Assembly: GCF_025766255.1 (NCBI RefSeq)
Contig: NW_026516669.1
Location: 310,001 to 374,000 of the forward strand
Direction: 5' to 3'
DNA length: 64,000 bases
Source: Zychaea mexicana
Lineage: Eukaryota; Mucoromycota; Mucoromycetes; Mucorales; Lichtheimiaceae
The notes below the pieces were generated by a model. The model searched no databases. It was not told the DNA's origin and saw only the letters and a program-made list of their open reading frames with translations. A program made the translations under genes and the position numbers. Shown here in pieces: positions 43,908-57,149 of the stretch. Numbering within the stretch: position 1 is the first letter of the stretch; each line of letters opens with the position of its first letter.

Positions 43908-45429
43908 TCATTCAAACAAAAAAGCGTCGGAATCCAAGCAGTCATCAACCATGTAGAAAGTGGGCATGATCTGTCCTGCTCTGTCCAAGTACCAATGGCC
44001 ACTATCCAGTTTGTACATGGCTACCGTCATCACCATGCCCTTGAGCAGCTCCTGGGAAATCGATTTCTCCAGGAGAATCTTGAAGGTATCTTGCTCGTTT
44101 TCATAGTCAGCCAAGATGACTTCAACCAACGGGTCCTCCTCCTTTGTGATCTCTTCTTGCTGCTCCCTTTCCTGTTCCGAAGAACTTGATGATGATCCAG
44201 CAATATCCATGATCTTGACAAACAGGTCTTTACGTTCATCCACCACCGTGCGTTTGGTATAATCGCCAACAACCGCGCTGACGCTGTTTCGCGTTTCATC
44301 ATCCACAGAGCCCACTGTGTCGCTCATGAACTGATCAATGAGTTTTTGCGTTTTTGACGTTGCCTGCATCCACGAGGCCTCGGTGACCCATGCGACCTTC
44401 ATGCCACCTCCAAACAAAACGTTGCAAGCTCGATTGAATGTGCCTGGTAGTGCTATGGCCGCTCGTTTGCACATCGGCAGTTCGATCTTGGCTTTGGCAA
44501 TAACTTCACGCGCTCGAGAAATATCATCGGCATACTCGGGGCACACATTTCGGATCTGCAGGTAGCGGAGGAATGCATCAATCAGTACAGGTGCATCGAT
44601 AAAGTCTTGCTGGCCAATGAAACGAGTTTCGCGGATAAATGTGTTGCCCAGATAAACTTGAGCGACTTCGGTGAAATTGACTTCGAGCCCTTCGTCATCT
44701 TCATCAGCATTCGGTACAGTATCGGTGCCAATCTTGGCAGCGTCCCAGTCAGCCTCGCCATCCGCGTCTTGATCACCGCCCGTGGCACGACCCATAAACG
44801 CGTTCGGGCCGGTCTTGATTCCACCGAATTTCAAGTAGTTGTCGAAAATGGAGCGTTTAGAATCAGTGAAACGATGGTTTTTGCGATATTTCCAGATGGC
44901 ATATTCGACGCGTTGGTTTAATGGTCGTGATCTATCGCGGTAACCCAATCAGTTTTTGTGTGTGATAAACTGCGTCCCAAAAGAACTTCATCGAACACAC
45001 CCATAACCTTTGTGGATAATACCTACGGATCGTAAGGGTTTTCGACCACATCTTCCTTGTACTTTTCTTCGAAGTTGTCGGCAATATCTGCACCTGCTTC
45101 GGGCAAGTTGGCCGTCTTGCTTTTCTTCTTTTTCTTCTTCTTCTTAGGCTTTTCTGATTGCGCCACATTCACAGGCGTTGACAGACCCTCAGGCATGTCT
45201 GGTTGTTGTTCTTCGGTTTGCTCTTGTTCGCCACTATCTGCTTCACCGTTTGCTCGCTCCGCATCTTCATGTTCTTGATTGTCACGAATGGTTTCGATCA
45301 AGTCATTCCTGGAAGCACAGTTCATTCAGCATTTTGCTTTCATTGCTTTTGTGGTTTCAAACTACAGTAAATATGGTAATGAGATATGTTTACTTACACA
45401 TATTGTAGCCGTTCCTCCCGCGAGTCCAT
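43908..45429 (-). CDS. ARB1: ARB1-like Argonaute siRNA chaperone subunit
   Basis: Three exons, 45429-45398, 45308-45027 and 44931-43908; phases 2 and 2 join correctly, giving 445 aa. In fission yeast Arb1 is part of the ARC complex, which holds Argonaute with duplex siRNA before passenger-strand release and heterochromatin targeting. Evidence: an acidic N-terminus followed by a lysine block (KPKKKKKKKKSK), then the Arb1-type core with NHRFTDSKRSIFDNYLKFGG and IKTGPNAFMG, an acidic linker, NRACNVLFGGGMKVAWVTEA and the C-terminal block GHWYLDRAGQIMPTFYMVDD. The family is recognised from the FDNYLKFGGI-x-TGP pattern, typical of Pfam Arb1 proteins (recall). The start M-DSREERLQY is in a 32-base first exon. 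It is divergent from RRP41, with a 595 bp shared promoter. It implies an active small-RNA pathway. Confidence 0.82.
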
Positions 45430-46024
45430 TTTGCGTGAGAGGGGTAGGTTATAGAAAGGCGGTCAACGCGTTCGAAACAAAGAAAGGAAAAAGGTCACTC
45501 TCCCTAAAAGCTGGGCTGGCTTTAATTTTTTCATTTGACAACAATGTGTAGGTTGGAAAACTACAGCAAGATATACTCCCGTTACTGTTCACCCTCGAGT
45601 ACACGTTCTTTGTGCTATGATTTATACACAGCAACACATCGATGTGTAAGTGCTCTTTCTTTGAATTTTTTACGCTAGTATAAGTAGTAGTATGCCAGGA
45701 GTTCCAAGAATGCAGAAGCACACAAAGATGCTTAACACTTTAATTAGGATCGTAAAGTTTCTATGTGCAATATCATAAACAAACTTTCGGGGCCACATCA
45801 TGATAGTGTTGATGCTCAAACACGTGGAATGTAATAAAAATTTGTTTTAACATATAAACAGCTCTTGGGCTGAGAGCTACTGGATACTAAGTACTGTACG
45901 CTTATTATATCATATCAACATTATAACCAATTTGACAATTTTGTAGGAGTGTCAAAAGCATTCGCTTCTTGTGCTCGTATCCCGCCACCACTTTTTTTTC
46001 CTCAAAACTTTATACGCGATCCAC
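45430..46024. promoter_or_regulatory. Bidirectional promoter of ARB1 and RRP41
   Basis: 595 bp between divergent starts. AT-rich, with a TTTATTATATCATATCA stretch near 45905 and a CCACCACTTTTTTTTCC tract just before the RRP41 ATG. No additional gene. Confidence 0.5.
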
Positions 46025-47307
46025 ATGGTATGTTATTTTAACGCGCATTATACTGAAAAGTTCGATCAGTAGATCAACGTGAATAAGCTAAAAACTAAAG
46101 TCTTCCTTTTAAAAGTCTCGTTTGGAATTATTAACACCTGAAGGTAAAGTAGCTGAAGTCATTTATACGTTTAGATCTTTTAAACATAACAAATCTGATC
46201 GCTGCTTTGTGAATCGTATAAAAAACAGGTCTTCGGATCGATGGTCGACGTGCAAATGAATTACGTAGAATTACAGCCAAGACATCTGTATTCAGTCAAG
46301 CAGACGGCTCGGCTTATATTGAGCAAGGCAATACAAAGTGTTTAGCGGCTGTTTACGGTCCACGCGAGGTAATACGAGGCATATAATAACCACGAAAGCT
46401 ACTATGTTAACTGCAGAGGTGAAATAAATAGCACAGAAAATTAAGTTTTTACACATTTGTACATAATAGGCACGATTCAGACAACAAATACAATCGGATC
46501 AGGCGCTTCTCAACGTCGAGTTTAACGTCGCGCCATTCAGTACGAGTGAACGCAAAAAACGATCCAAGAACGACAAGTAAAAACCGTCCCAGTTAATCAA
46601 TCAATGGTCAATATGGTTAGCGAGGTGTAGAGACGTTACTCATGGACAATTGGGGAATTTTCTTTTTCGCGATTTATATAGACGATCATTGGAAATAGCC
46701 ACCTTTATCCGACAAACGTTCGAACCCGTTATCCTTAGAAAACAAATCCCAAGATCGCAGATTGATATCTATCTACAAATCTTTCAGCATGATGGCGGTA
46801 TATTACAGTGCTGTATCAATGCTGCTACCATGGCACTGATAGATGCAGGCATCCCTATGATTGATTACGTGTGTGCTTGTTCGGCTGGTTGCATTGATAA
46901 GATTCCCGTGCTAGGTAACTATCTATTAATAGTTTTGTGGTAAAAAAAAAGTGAGTTCAGAAAAAGACGATTGATTGACTAATTTGCTTCGGCTGGATTT
47001 ATGTAGACTTGAATAATTTGGAAGAATCGTCGGATACACCTGAATTAACTGTGTCAATTTTACCACGGACCGGCAAGGTTAATTTGGTTGAGGTAAAAGT
47101 TTTTTTCTCGATCGTCCAAGGGAGCAGTAGCGATGACGATGACTAAACTATCGACTTTGGAATGATTAGATGGAGTCCCGTCTTCATATCGAAAAATTGG
47201 AAAGTGTTACTGAGTTGGCTACACAAGGCTGCATGCAAGTTCACAAGGTGTTGGACAGTGTGATTCGGGAAAACACCGAATATTTGATGGATCGACTGAA
47301 TGCGTAA
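46025..47307 (+). CDS. RRP41: Exosome core subunit RRP41 (SKI6), RNase PH-like
   Basis: Seven exons: 46025-46027, 46116-46143, 46229-46368, 46470-46576, 46682-46914, 47007-47092 and 47170-47307, giving 244 aa, the family's normal size. The first exon is only the ATG: CCACATG is followed directly by a GTATGT donor, and the next exon begins SRLELLTPEG, the standard RRP41 N-terminus. Other marks: LRIDGRRANELRRI, DGSAYIEQGNTKCLAAVYGPRE, QIDIYLQIFQHDGGILQCCINAAT, ALIDAGIPM, D-x2-CACSAG. As part of the six-member RNase PH ring it threads RNA to RRP44 and RRP6; eukaryotic RRP41 keeps the fold but not catalysis. It is divergent from ARB1 and convergent with RAX2. Confidence 0.95.
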
Positions 47308-47630
47308 AATTGAATTTGTATATAATATACTATATATAAAAATATGTATAAAAAGATTGAAAGAAAACGAGAAAAAGTAACAACAATTGATGGAAGGTTG
47401 GGAAGAGAGGAAGACCCTTTAGAAAATAAGCAATAGGCAAAGGGATGGTCATTAACAATCGAATGTGAACGTGAGGATGTGGAAGATGATAGGGGAGGTA
47501 GTTTTATATATAGTAAGGTAAAGAAAAGAAGAGTTAAATACTATTTTGAAAAAGTTACTATGGTGTTATCGGGAGAAAACAGGAAAGTGAAAATAAAAAG
47601 AAGGAGGATGTTGTGCAGTGGCTACATGTA
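47308..47630. terminator. Convergent 3' region between RRP41 and RAX2
   Basis: 323 bp, very AT-rich. TATATAAAAATATGTATAAAA right after the RRP41 stop and AAAATAAAAAG near 47592 are candidate processing signals. No gene. Confidence 0.5.
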
Positions 47631-50600
47631 TTATAATGTAGAAGCTCTTTCTACGTAATTACTAGGGAATACACCTTGCATTGGGCCAGCATCGCCGTTA
47701 TCCTTGTATCCCATCCACCAAATATCATCGCTTCGATCCACAACAATAATCGGATCGCCCTTGTCAAAACCAAGCTCACCGTGTTCACGAGCATTAAAGT
47801 CAAACTTTGCATAGTACAGGTGTGGATGGTCTTCGCTACATGGCAAGTCGCCACGATTGTTCTCCATTGCAGCGTTCATGGCAGCTTGGAAGTCCTTGTG
47901 ATATTTCGGCTTGTCATCGCTTTCCTTCGCCTGTGCTGGTTCGCGGGAAGAAAAGTAGTCCTGGACCATACGCTTGGATGCGGCACGGCCATCAAGTGCA
48001 CCAGTAGGTGGGATGTTCTTTGCTCCACTACCACTTGCAGAAGCAGCAGCAGCAGCTGCCGCTAATTCGGCCGCTTCATCCTTCATATTGTCATTCGTAA
48101 TATCAGCGTTATCCTTGATTTCGTTGCCATCTGGGCCCGTGATGGTCACCGTAGCAGCAGATGCTTCGGTAACTTGAGGTGCGTGGCCCTCAATAGGCGA
48201 GCCGGTATGTGTCTCCTTCCATCGCATAGGTGGCTCGCCTGGACTTTGAGATAATGGCGAAAGCGCATGATTTTTACTATTGTCAGCGCCATCAGCGCCA
48301 ATGTTGAAGTTGGTATCGATCGCAGGCAATGACGGCGTCTCAGACCATCGGAAAGAACTAGTCTTGAACATGTTTGTGCTATCGACAGTCCCTGGATCTT
48401 CTTCTTTCGGATTATTGTCGTGGGTATTATCGACAGGCGTAGACTGATCCTTGTTAGACGGGCTCGACGCTACTGTTGCTATTGTTGCACCTGCTGCTGC
48501 TCCTATACCGGTACCCATTGCACGTGCATCCGATGCCGCTTCTGCTGTGGCCACAGCAACATTATTCGATCCATCGTTGGACATGGACCGTTCGTTCGTC
48601 ATGATGCCAGTGTACTTGTCTTCATTATCTTCCATTTCACCAAGTGATGCCAAATCAAGTCCAGCTTCGTATTGACGCATGGCAAGCCTGCTACTGTTAC
48701 TACCACCGCTGTTTCTGTTGTCGTTACCAGATGTGTCTATCAGTGTCGAATTCGTGACACCGGCTTGTGGCAGGTCGGCCACAATGGCTGTGGCTTTAGC
48801 AGTATCGGAATTCGGTGCCGTAGTCCATCGAACAATATCTGGATCTGATGAAAAATCGGCCAACAAGGATGGTCGTACGGGGCCAAAGACATCATCATTG
48901 CTGTTGCTGTTGTTGCTGTTGTTTCCGCTGCCGCCACTGTGATCTTGGGATGGACCATAGACAGAGGACACATCAGAATACATGGAAATGGCAGTGACAG
49001 GTCTGAGAGCCGCAACACCTTGGACTGAGTTCGTCGTATAGTTTGTCCATCGAACCCGCGAAGGATCGTCATCCGATTCAACGGTAGCTGTTGCTGATGG
49101 GTCTGCTGGCATATTCCGTAGTGCTTGCTGGTATTGCTGTGTTGTGTCGCGCATCTCACTTTCTCGATTACTACCTGCAGCCACAGGGGCAATAAATGCT
49201 GTTGCCATAGCAGCATCCGCATCACCGCCTGCGTTGGTCCATCGGAAGTTGGATGCCGAATCGCGATCAGGTACAAGGTTGGAGGCAGTAGAATACATTG
49301 ATACAGGCCCAACAACAGCAGTTGCTGGCCCATCGGCGGGTACATTAGTCCATCGTACAGCATTGGCAGAATCGTTATTATCCGTTTCTGAAGGTGCGGG
49401 CAAGACGGATGCCATTGATACAGGCCCAACAATGGCAGCTGTTGCGGGTTCTACTACTGGAGCATTGGTCCACCGAACTTGGGTCGCTGCAGCAGCTGCT
49501 GTGCCAGCTACCGGTGCGCCAACATTCAAGAATGCAGAGCTTTCTGGGCCCGTTGGTGTTCGTGAAGCGTACTGCGCGTTGTTGCTATTGTTGTTGGCAG
49601 GAGGACAATCGTCACTTACTGCAACACCCACAGCCGATGACCGGAATGGATTATATGAGTTTCGTGAATCTGCACCTCTTGCTGTAGCACCACCCATGGC
49701 GGCGGCACCAATACCAGCAAGACCTGAAGCATCAGCTGTGTTTTCTCTTCCAGAAATATTGTTGTAGGTTTCCATCTGTGGTTGATGTTGTTGCTGTTGA
49801 TCAGTGTCAAAGTAACTTTGCTGCTGTTGCTGTACCGTCTGTATGCTTTGATCATTGTTGATACCACGTGAATTAGCTGCAGCTGTGGCAGCGGCAATGC
49901 CACCAAGCGCTGCTGTTGTGTTAAAACCAGATGACGGTGTTTCTGTCATTTCGGGTCGAGTGCTGCCGGTGTTCATCATGTTCGATGAAGGAAGCGCGTG
50001 GGTTTCGTAAGCGTTATCACTCATGCTTCGATCCTTTGTAGCTTCAAACATGGCAGCACCGCCAAAAGCGGCACCTCCAGCACTTGCTGTGGGAGCCATC
50101 GCATCACTCGAGTTGAGCATGGCAAGCAATGATTCAGGCCGACGAGGTGGTTTGCCGTAATAAGTTGCTGGGTTTGCAGCCGGGTTAACTTTGGCTTCGC
50201 GACGTCGTTTGGCGAAGAGCACACCCATAGCAAAGAGGACAACCACGAAAACGATACCGAGTGCAGATGCGACAGAAACCAATACAACAATAGGTGCAGG
50301 GAGATAAGCTGTCATTGTCATGTTAGTTTTCATGATTGTCTTTCCTTCGAAATCAATGGTCCGGGCACAGTAACGTTAAAAACTTACAGTCTGGGTTTAG
50401 GTGAGGGTAATAAGACTTGAAGAACACGCTCTGCAATGCATCCGTAGAACCATTTTCCGATGCAACAGTGAGGTACGGTATCCATTGAGAACCATTGTAC
50501 AGAGCACTGCTCAAGTTGCCAAGATCTCCCAAGTTGAGGAAACCTGTCGCCAACAATACTGCCTTATCGTTTCCCATAAGGTTTGATCCCCCCGATTCTT

Positions 50601-53600
50601 TCAACGGCAGCACGGCGAGCTGACGGATAATGCTTTCAGGACCGAGTTCCCCATCTATACATTTTATTAAACTTTAGCATTTAGTGATCAGGAAAGGATG
50701 TCCACTCAAAAAAAAATGATAATAACCTGGAACTGTGAACTGTTGGCCGTCCCAAACCCGAAGATATGCACCTGTTTCGACTCTAAAAAATTCAAACGCT
50801 TATAAGTACGTTTTCCACTTTCACATTGCCAAAAAACAGAAGAGCATCTGATACATACTGGCCAGCAATAAACGTCTTTTTTGATTGACCATCATAAGAA
50901 ACTGCCGTGGAGTTACCGGGCAAACCATCGTCACTCAAACTGGATGCAAAAGTACTCCATTGGTTGTTGTCATAATTATATTCCGCAATCGGGACGGCTG
51001 CACCAGAAAGTTGCAGGTTACCAGCAACAATCAGCTTGCTCTGGACGTAATAAGCATATTGATTAGGTTTTTATCAACTTAATCGCAGAATATTACGAAA
51101 AGTAACTTACTCCAGTATAAGTGAAATCTAATGCTTCACCGGCAAGACTCCTGTCGCCCAAGTAATTCCATTGATGGTTAGCGGTATCAAGCACGCAGAT
51201 ACCTGAACAGGACAGTGATCCAGCGCTGCTAAAGTTGCCAGCAATGATCATGTTCCCATCTGTTGAGCCGTGACCAACTTTATGAACATGGGACGGAGAG
51301 CTATCGTGTGCTATAAATTAACCGAGTCAAAACAGATCTTTGATTTCTTTTCTTTTTTGCTAGCTAAACATATGTCGCATATCCTTACTGTGTAATTCTG
51401 GAACTGGGATGAATGTTCTGTTGACTAGATCATACACCACCAAACCAGTTTGCGTGTTATTGTGCGTCTGATTCATGTGTCCACCAATATATAGATAGCC
51501 TCTGTTTACGGCCATCATAGTAATGGAACCTTCCCAAGAAGCACCGATACTCGACCACGATTCGTTTTCGTAGATCGCAACATTTTGTATCTCGTTATCA
51601 ATTTCGAACTGACCGCCGATAATTGTAGCCGAAGTGTTCCCATGCTGCTCGTCGCTCCAGAACGTGCCTGCAGTAATGGAATATGGTGTGCTATTGCTGA
51701 CCGCGGGATAGACTGGGAAAGGTGACAAGTCGGTGTTTTCGTTCATGAACGAGAAGCCACGTGCTTGATCTCGTTGAGCTGCTTTGACATCGCCGACAAA
51801 GACCGTGCTTTGTTCTGTGCCGTTGGTGATTTGTAAAGCTTTGCTGACGCGACCAGAGATAAAAGGTGCGTCGAGCGTCCAGCTGTTGTTACCGAGACTC
51901 CACCAGGCATTGCCTGCTGTTGCGTTTCCACTGGTGGCTTCTGCTTGGTTTAAAGCGACAGAGTGCGTGCCTGATACAATCACATTTTGCGAGTCGCCTG
52001 ACAAGTGAATGGCGCTAACAGGTCCATTGACACCTCCACCCAACGAAATCCATTTATCACTATTGATACTGTAGCGTACGATGTTGTTTAAACGCGATGT
52101 GTCACCAGTAGCTGCCAGTCCAGTGAAGGACCCACCAACGTATAGATCTGCATCTTTTCGCAGAAACGCTGAGATCTCTCCATTAAGGCCGGTTCCTTGC
52201 AATGCTGCCAACCTTTCGGTAGATGAGTCGTAACGAACAATGTTGTGATATGTTGTATTTGCTCCAGATGCGGATGAAAAGCTACCGCCAATGTATACGT
52301 TGCCGTCCGAAGCCTCCAATGCATTCACCGTTGATGCATAAGGAATATTATCTAGTTGACATTTGTAGTTAGTGTAACATGCCTCATTATGTACGATTTC
52401 TCTAAATGGGACAATATCACGAATAGTAGTTACCAGCAAGAGAACTGTATGATCCGCCCAATGTGGTATTGGCAATTTTTTGCTCAGTAGCATCGTATTT
52501 AAATTCAAGCACACTTGCCAGCGTCGTATTGGATGCCTGTTTGATAAACTGAACAGCTTGAAGCGAGATGGAGGAATTTCCGCTCGCAGGCGTTGTAGCG
52601 TTGCTAGCCACTGTTACTGTTACATAAGGCTGGAATTCTGTAGTTGTTGCCTCAATACCGCCCGTATATACCAAGATGGATTGACCATCTGCTGTACTCA
52701 AATCGACGTATTTCTTGACGGAGGATCCTTCTGAAGTCGGATAGGTCGTGACATCAATTTGCGATCGCTGGGCACAACCACTCGAGCAAGCTGGCGCATA
52801 TAGATACACTTCGTATCGACCTGATTCAGGCAGATACGGTTTGAAGGTAGCAGAAACACTCGAAGATTGGGATGCTGAAAAGGACGAGGATAACAAATGC
52901 ACATAGGATCCGGATACTTGATCGGAGGCCCAGGATCCTTCTGTTGATATCAACGAGCGCTGTGTATAATCCATTGATGTAGCACAAGCCTTTCCATTTA
53001 AACCGTCAACCGCATAGACAAAGATTTCTAAAGTCCATATAACAATTTCATTAGCAAATACTTCTACTGAATATTCAATTTTGTTCTTATTAAAAGCTTT
53101 CTAACATACCAGATTGAAAAATCTCAACAGAGCTCAAACCAGCTCCAGAGCCATACCACGATGATATTTCAATACGAATACCGGATGACAGCGTGGTATC
53201 GCGAACTTGAAAATCTTGGTACTCGACCGATGGATCATCAGTTAGCGAACAATCAGTTGAGCATTGTGAGCGCTTTCTCGTGATAGGATCAATGTACGAA
53301 AAGTTGAAGGCCGTGTTGCTCGGGATGGATATGACTCTATGACATAGTAAATTGACAGTAGAGCATTATCAGCAAACTGTCATTGAAACAAACAAAGCTG
53401 GATTGTTCTACTTACGAGAAATTCTTGGTACCACGCCCATCCTGATGTGTATTTGATAAGCGGATCAATGAAGGTGTAATCGAGTATGGGAAAGCTGCCT
53501 GCCAAGATCCTGCTGTATCATCGAGCACAAGCCACGGATCCTCATCGAGCGTTTCGGGACAAACGATGCTTTGCGGATCACTGTTGACTGTACCAGAATT

Positions 53601-54548
53601 TTGGGCGGAAATCACCTAAAGAATTCATAAATTTGTTCGTGACGATAAGTTTCATGTCGGTTATATAAACACAAATACCAAGAGAGAAAAAAAGTATAAA
53701 GAGAGTGCAAAGTAATAATAGAAAAAAAAGGAGTTGAGACAAAGGGGAGGAAAGTCGCTAACAAATTAAATGAAGTTTTTAAAAAAGGAAATATAAGTAG
53801 GTCTCATGATAATATTTACAGCTGGTGATGCAAGACTGACAGGCTGGCTTGACGGTGCATAGTAGTTTTGTCCGTCCGCCGAAGTATCAAACCGGCCGCC
53901 AAACAAGATTGTGCCTGTTGCTCCGTTTTCAGCGATGGCGTTGACAGGTCCATTAAAACCTTTCCACGGCAAACCATGCCATAAATCATCTTTCCAGACG
54001 GCCACACCGCCTCCAAAGTATGACAACGATTCCGAGTACTGAGGAGCTGGTGCCACAGGTGCCATGAATCGACCGCCTGCATAGACACTGTTGGATGATT
54101 CGTCGCAGTATAGGGTATAAACAGGTCCATCAATTCCGTTCGCAAGCGCGGATACGGTGCCTGTGTTCAAATCAATTGCAGCGATATTGGAGACGTTTGT
54201 CGGACCGAATTGCAGGAAATCGCCTCCGATGTACAGGTAATTGCTGTTTGTGAGCGTGCATGCCGTGTATATCGATCCGTTTGCGGATGAATGGGCGAGT
54301 AATTCAAACGTATTGTTGGAGAACGATAAAGCGGATGCGGTGTTTGGTGGGATTTGAGTCAATTGTCGAGTATCCGTGTATAGTGAAACGCCTCCATACG
54401 GTCCTGCAATGCCGATTTGTTCTAGCTGCTCGAGATCAATGGCGGGGTGTTGGATATAGGATGCGAACACGGTGGTAATCGTGCTAATAAGTATTAATGG
54501 TAGTAGTATCGTCGAGAATGCCGGTCGTAGCCAGGTACGTCGTGTCAT
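47631..54548 (-). CDS. RAX2: RAX2-like cortical polarity protein with a C-terminal SH3 domain
   Basis: Ten exons: 54548-53820, 53615-53416, 53336-53110, 53027-52434, 52351-51389, 51310-51111, 51040-50859, 50782-50727, 50654-50388 and 50308-47631; phases sum to 2031 aa. It starts with a signal peptide (AFSTILLPLILISTITTVFA), then a long ectodomain of Kelch/beta-propeller-like repeats with the recurrent (V)YIGGSF / VYAGGRF / LYIGGHM signature of Rax2, a plasma-membrane landmark for polarised growth, and many N-glycosylation sites. One helix (VVLVSVASALGIVFVVVLFA) is followed by a basic stop-transfer KRRREAK. The 850-residue cytoplasmic tail is Ser/Thr/Ala/Asn/Gln-rich with seven RW[TSK] units, and ends in an SH3 domain (YYAKFDF, ELGFDKGDPI, WWMGY, GVFPSNYVE). 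The TM exon is joined at acceptor GACAG (branch CTAAC); the open ATG frame just upstream is intronic. Confidence 0.9.
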
Positions 54549-57149
54549 TGTCGACGATCGATTTATGCAAAAGGAATGCGATTCGAAAATTGAAATGTGG
54601 TTTGGTATGTGTGTGTGCCTGGAAGTTTATGTAAGAGAGTCGGGCGTATAAGGAGGTCGTGTATGGCTGTGGGATGTTTGAAATAAGAGTAAAGAGTAGC
54701 TATCAAATAGTTATATATTATTTCAGGAGATGAGGATATCCCGATCGAGTAGGATCGTCAAGTCATCAAAGGGTGTGAAGTGTTTTGTTGTCGTTGTTGA
54801 ATTGGAGAAACGAGAGCTGATTCGGGCTTGGGCTTTTTCTTTTCTTTCAATCGACAGAGGAATGTTACGATTGGCCAAGATAAATATATAAAACAAAAAG
54901 GAGGGAATAGATCGCACAAAGCGCTGATGAGCTTTTAGCACGTAAGGAAGAAGAAAATAAGAATAGAAAAAGAAAGGAAGGGGTGAAGCAAGTACTGAAG
55001 GAAAAGTAGGGCGGCAGAGCTCCACATCGATTCGCGAAAAAGCAACGTGCCACATGGGATAGTGCTCGCAATAGGCGATGGTTACACCAACATGTTCGAA
55101 CTCCATTGAATCTTCCACTTGTCTCTCCTTTGAGCGCACGTACTTCATACATGGCGCTTACACAGAGTGTATTAATTGTTTCAGTTGTGTCGCATTGATC
55201 TCTTTCTTTGTGGTAATACGACATGATAGCTTGGTGCTGCAATAAGAAGAGGGACGATCTTCGCTGCAGTATCCCGGCCTTCTTCTACTACAAACTATCG
55301 TTGTTATTTATTCAGCACAAATATGGCCAAAACAGACCATTTCGGTCCATAAAAGCTACTAGCAACAATGGCATCAACCAGTCATCCCATACATACCCAC
55401 TGTAACGTGTCATCTTAGCACCCTTTATACTAGTGGGGTGGCGATCGTTTCAGTGGAGATACTGGTGACATACACCACATTCTATAGTAACGACAGTAAA
55501 GTTACTATATGATGGCTTCCCCTTGGTAAACCTTTTTATTTTAATATTTAATCTCTTTGATGATCGCCAACAATGCAAAGATAACGAAATTAATATAAGG
55601 AAGGCGCGGCGTGTATTGTGTATGCAAGACAGCGCTTTATTAAGCTTTCTGCGGTGCTTGCAAACCATGAAGGTTTTCTCAACTTAAAGCACGATCGTGC
55701 AACCAATTTTGTTCTTTTCTGCGCTACACCTGCCATTCTCATCGACGGTTCTAACCATAATTAGTTTGTAATACCAGGAAACTAAAGGATCTTTAAACCA
55801 GTTCACGTGCTTGCCTTGTCAATAATATTACACTTGATACGTACTTAAGGCCGGTTTTGGTATATAGTTTTTTTCATATAGTCAAATCTCTTTTATTCGT
55901 CCTGTTTTAGATATGATCATGAGCAGATAGAAAAGTTATATGGGTACGTCTATATTTTCCATCGCTGGGCAATATATTTTAAATATGCACGGAAAGAAGC
56001 TCCACGATCAAATGCTACAAGAATACTATTTCTATGTATATCAACTACAAAGGAGTAGTTAATGGCGAAGCTTGCGCGTTCGTTAAGATAAGGCGACTGA
56101 TGTCGAAGCCATGATCGCGGTACTCTCTTGGAGCTATTAGACATTACGCGTTGACCACGTTTAGCTATTGTAGGTGCCACAAGAGCTTGAAGAACGCTCC
56201 AAGCATCTTGTGACGTTCGTACTGTAGTAATTCATATGTTCTTTAACCTAGCACTGAGTGTACACCCTCCCCCCCCCCACACCTAACCATGCATATTAGC
56301 GTCAACGCAACTTGCTTCATAAAAAATTACGACAATTAAGCGACACAGGTATCGACAGAGTAATATTTCGGTAATTGAAGAGGAAGAAAGTACCGCGTAC
56401 TCAGTTCTCACTTGCTGGTTCTTGCTCTATAATTAGAAAGCGAGCAGCTGTGCGGGAACTGTTGTACATCTTTCCATAGCCAAAAGAAACACATACTGCG
56501 GGGTGTTCGACGTGGTTCTAGGTATAGATGGAGTAAACATAATCATCTTGTTATTGAGAATGCATTTGCACAAAATCTAAATATATGACTCTGTAACAGA
56601 GCATCGCCTCAAGTGTTTGTTTCAATGCTTGCAACGTCGCTTAGTGACGAAAAGTAGTTCTGGATCAGTGCGACATATTAACCACGTTGTGTAGGTGCAC
56701 AGGCCCAGATGCACCATTGTTAGTAAAGTTCCGAACAAAATTTCAGCTCACATTTTATACTTTTGCTGATACATACCATCGACCTGTAATCACCCTTCCA
56801 TACAGTCCATTGTTTTGGTTATACAGCCACGTCAACTACATTTTATTGCTTCTCGAACAAGCTTTTTCTCGTCTTCCACATGCACGCTCGCTGAGGCTGT
56901 TGTCATGTTGAGGAGCTCAGCAACTTCGTTAATACAATTTTTGGAATCATGGTCAAAGCTAAATTGGATAACAAACTTGAATACTACAGGATTTTCCCTA
57001 TGATTTGGCGCTTGATCTTTTTCAATTTTTGCGCTGGAGGGGGACTATCACATTGGCGGAAGGATGTGTTCTACTTGGCGCAACATATTTTTACATTTTG
57101 GCACATGACGAATTATAACTTTGCGTCTTGGTTATTCATTTTAGACTAC
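54549..57149. other. Gene-poor region upstream of RAX2 with decayed coding traces
   Basis: 2.6 kb. The proximal part should hold the RAX2 promoter; a 141-codon minus frame (55148-54723) has no domain. At 56180-55950 a minus frame reading YLNERASFAINYSFVVDIHR and AFDRGASFRAYLKYIA looks like a real protein fragment of unknown origin. At about 57000-56840 another minus frame reads DSKNCINEVAELLNMTTASA then VHVEDEKKLVREAIK before a stop. Both are probably mobile-element debris (inference). A C-tract of ten bases lies at about 56270. Confidence 0.4.

Noticed and set aside
48740..49767. Frames of 207-230 codons overlapping the RAX2 tail
   Set aside because: Low-complexity shadows of the repetitive Ser/Ala/Gln-rich tail.
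50309..50333. ATG at 50333 as the start of a separate gene for the RAX2 tail
   Set aside because: It lies inside a well-formed intron (CTAAC branch, CAG acceptor) and the spliced frame joins the ectodomain in phase.
54723..55148. 141-codon minus-strand frame upstream of RAX2
   Set aside because: No domain, odd composition, no splice context; treated as chance.
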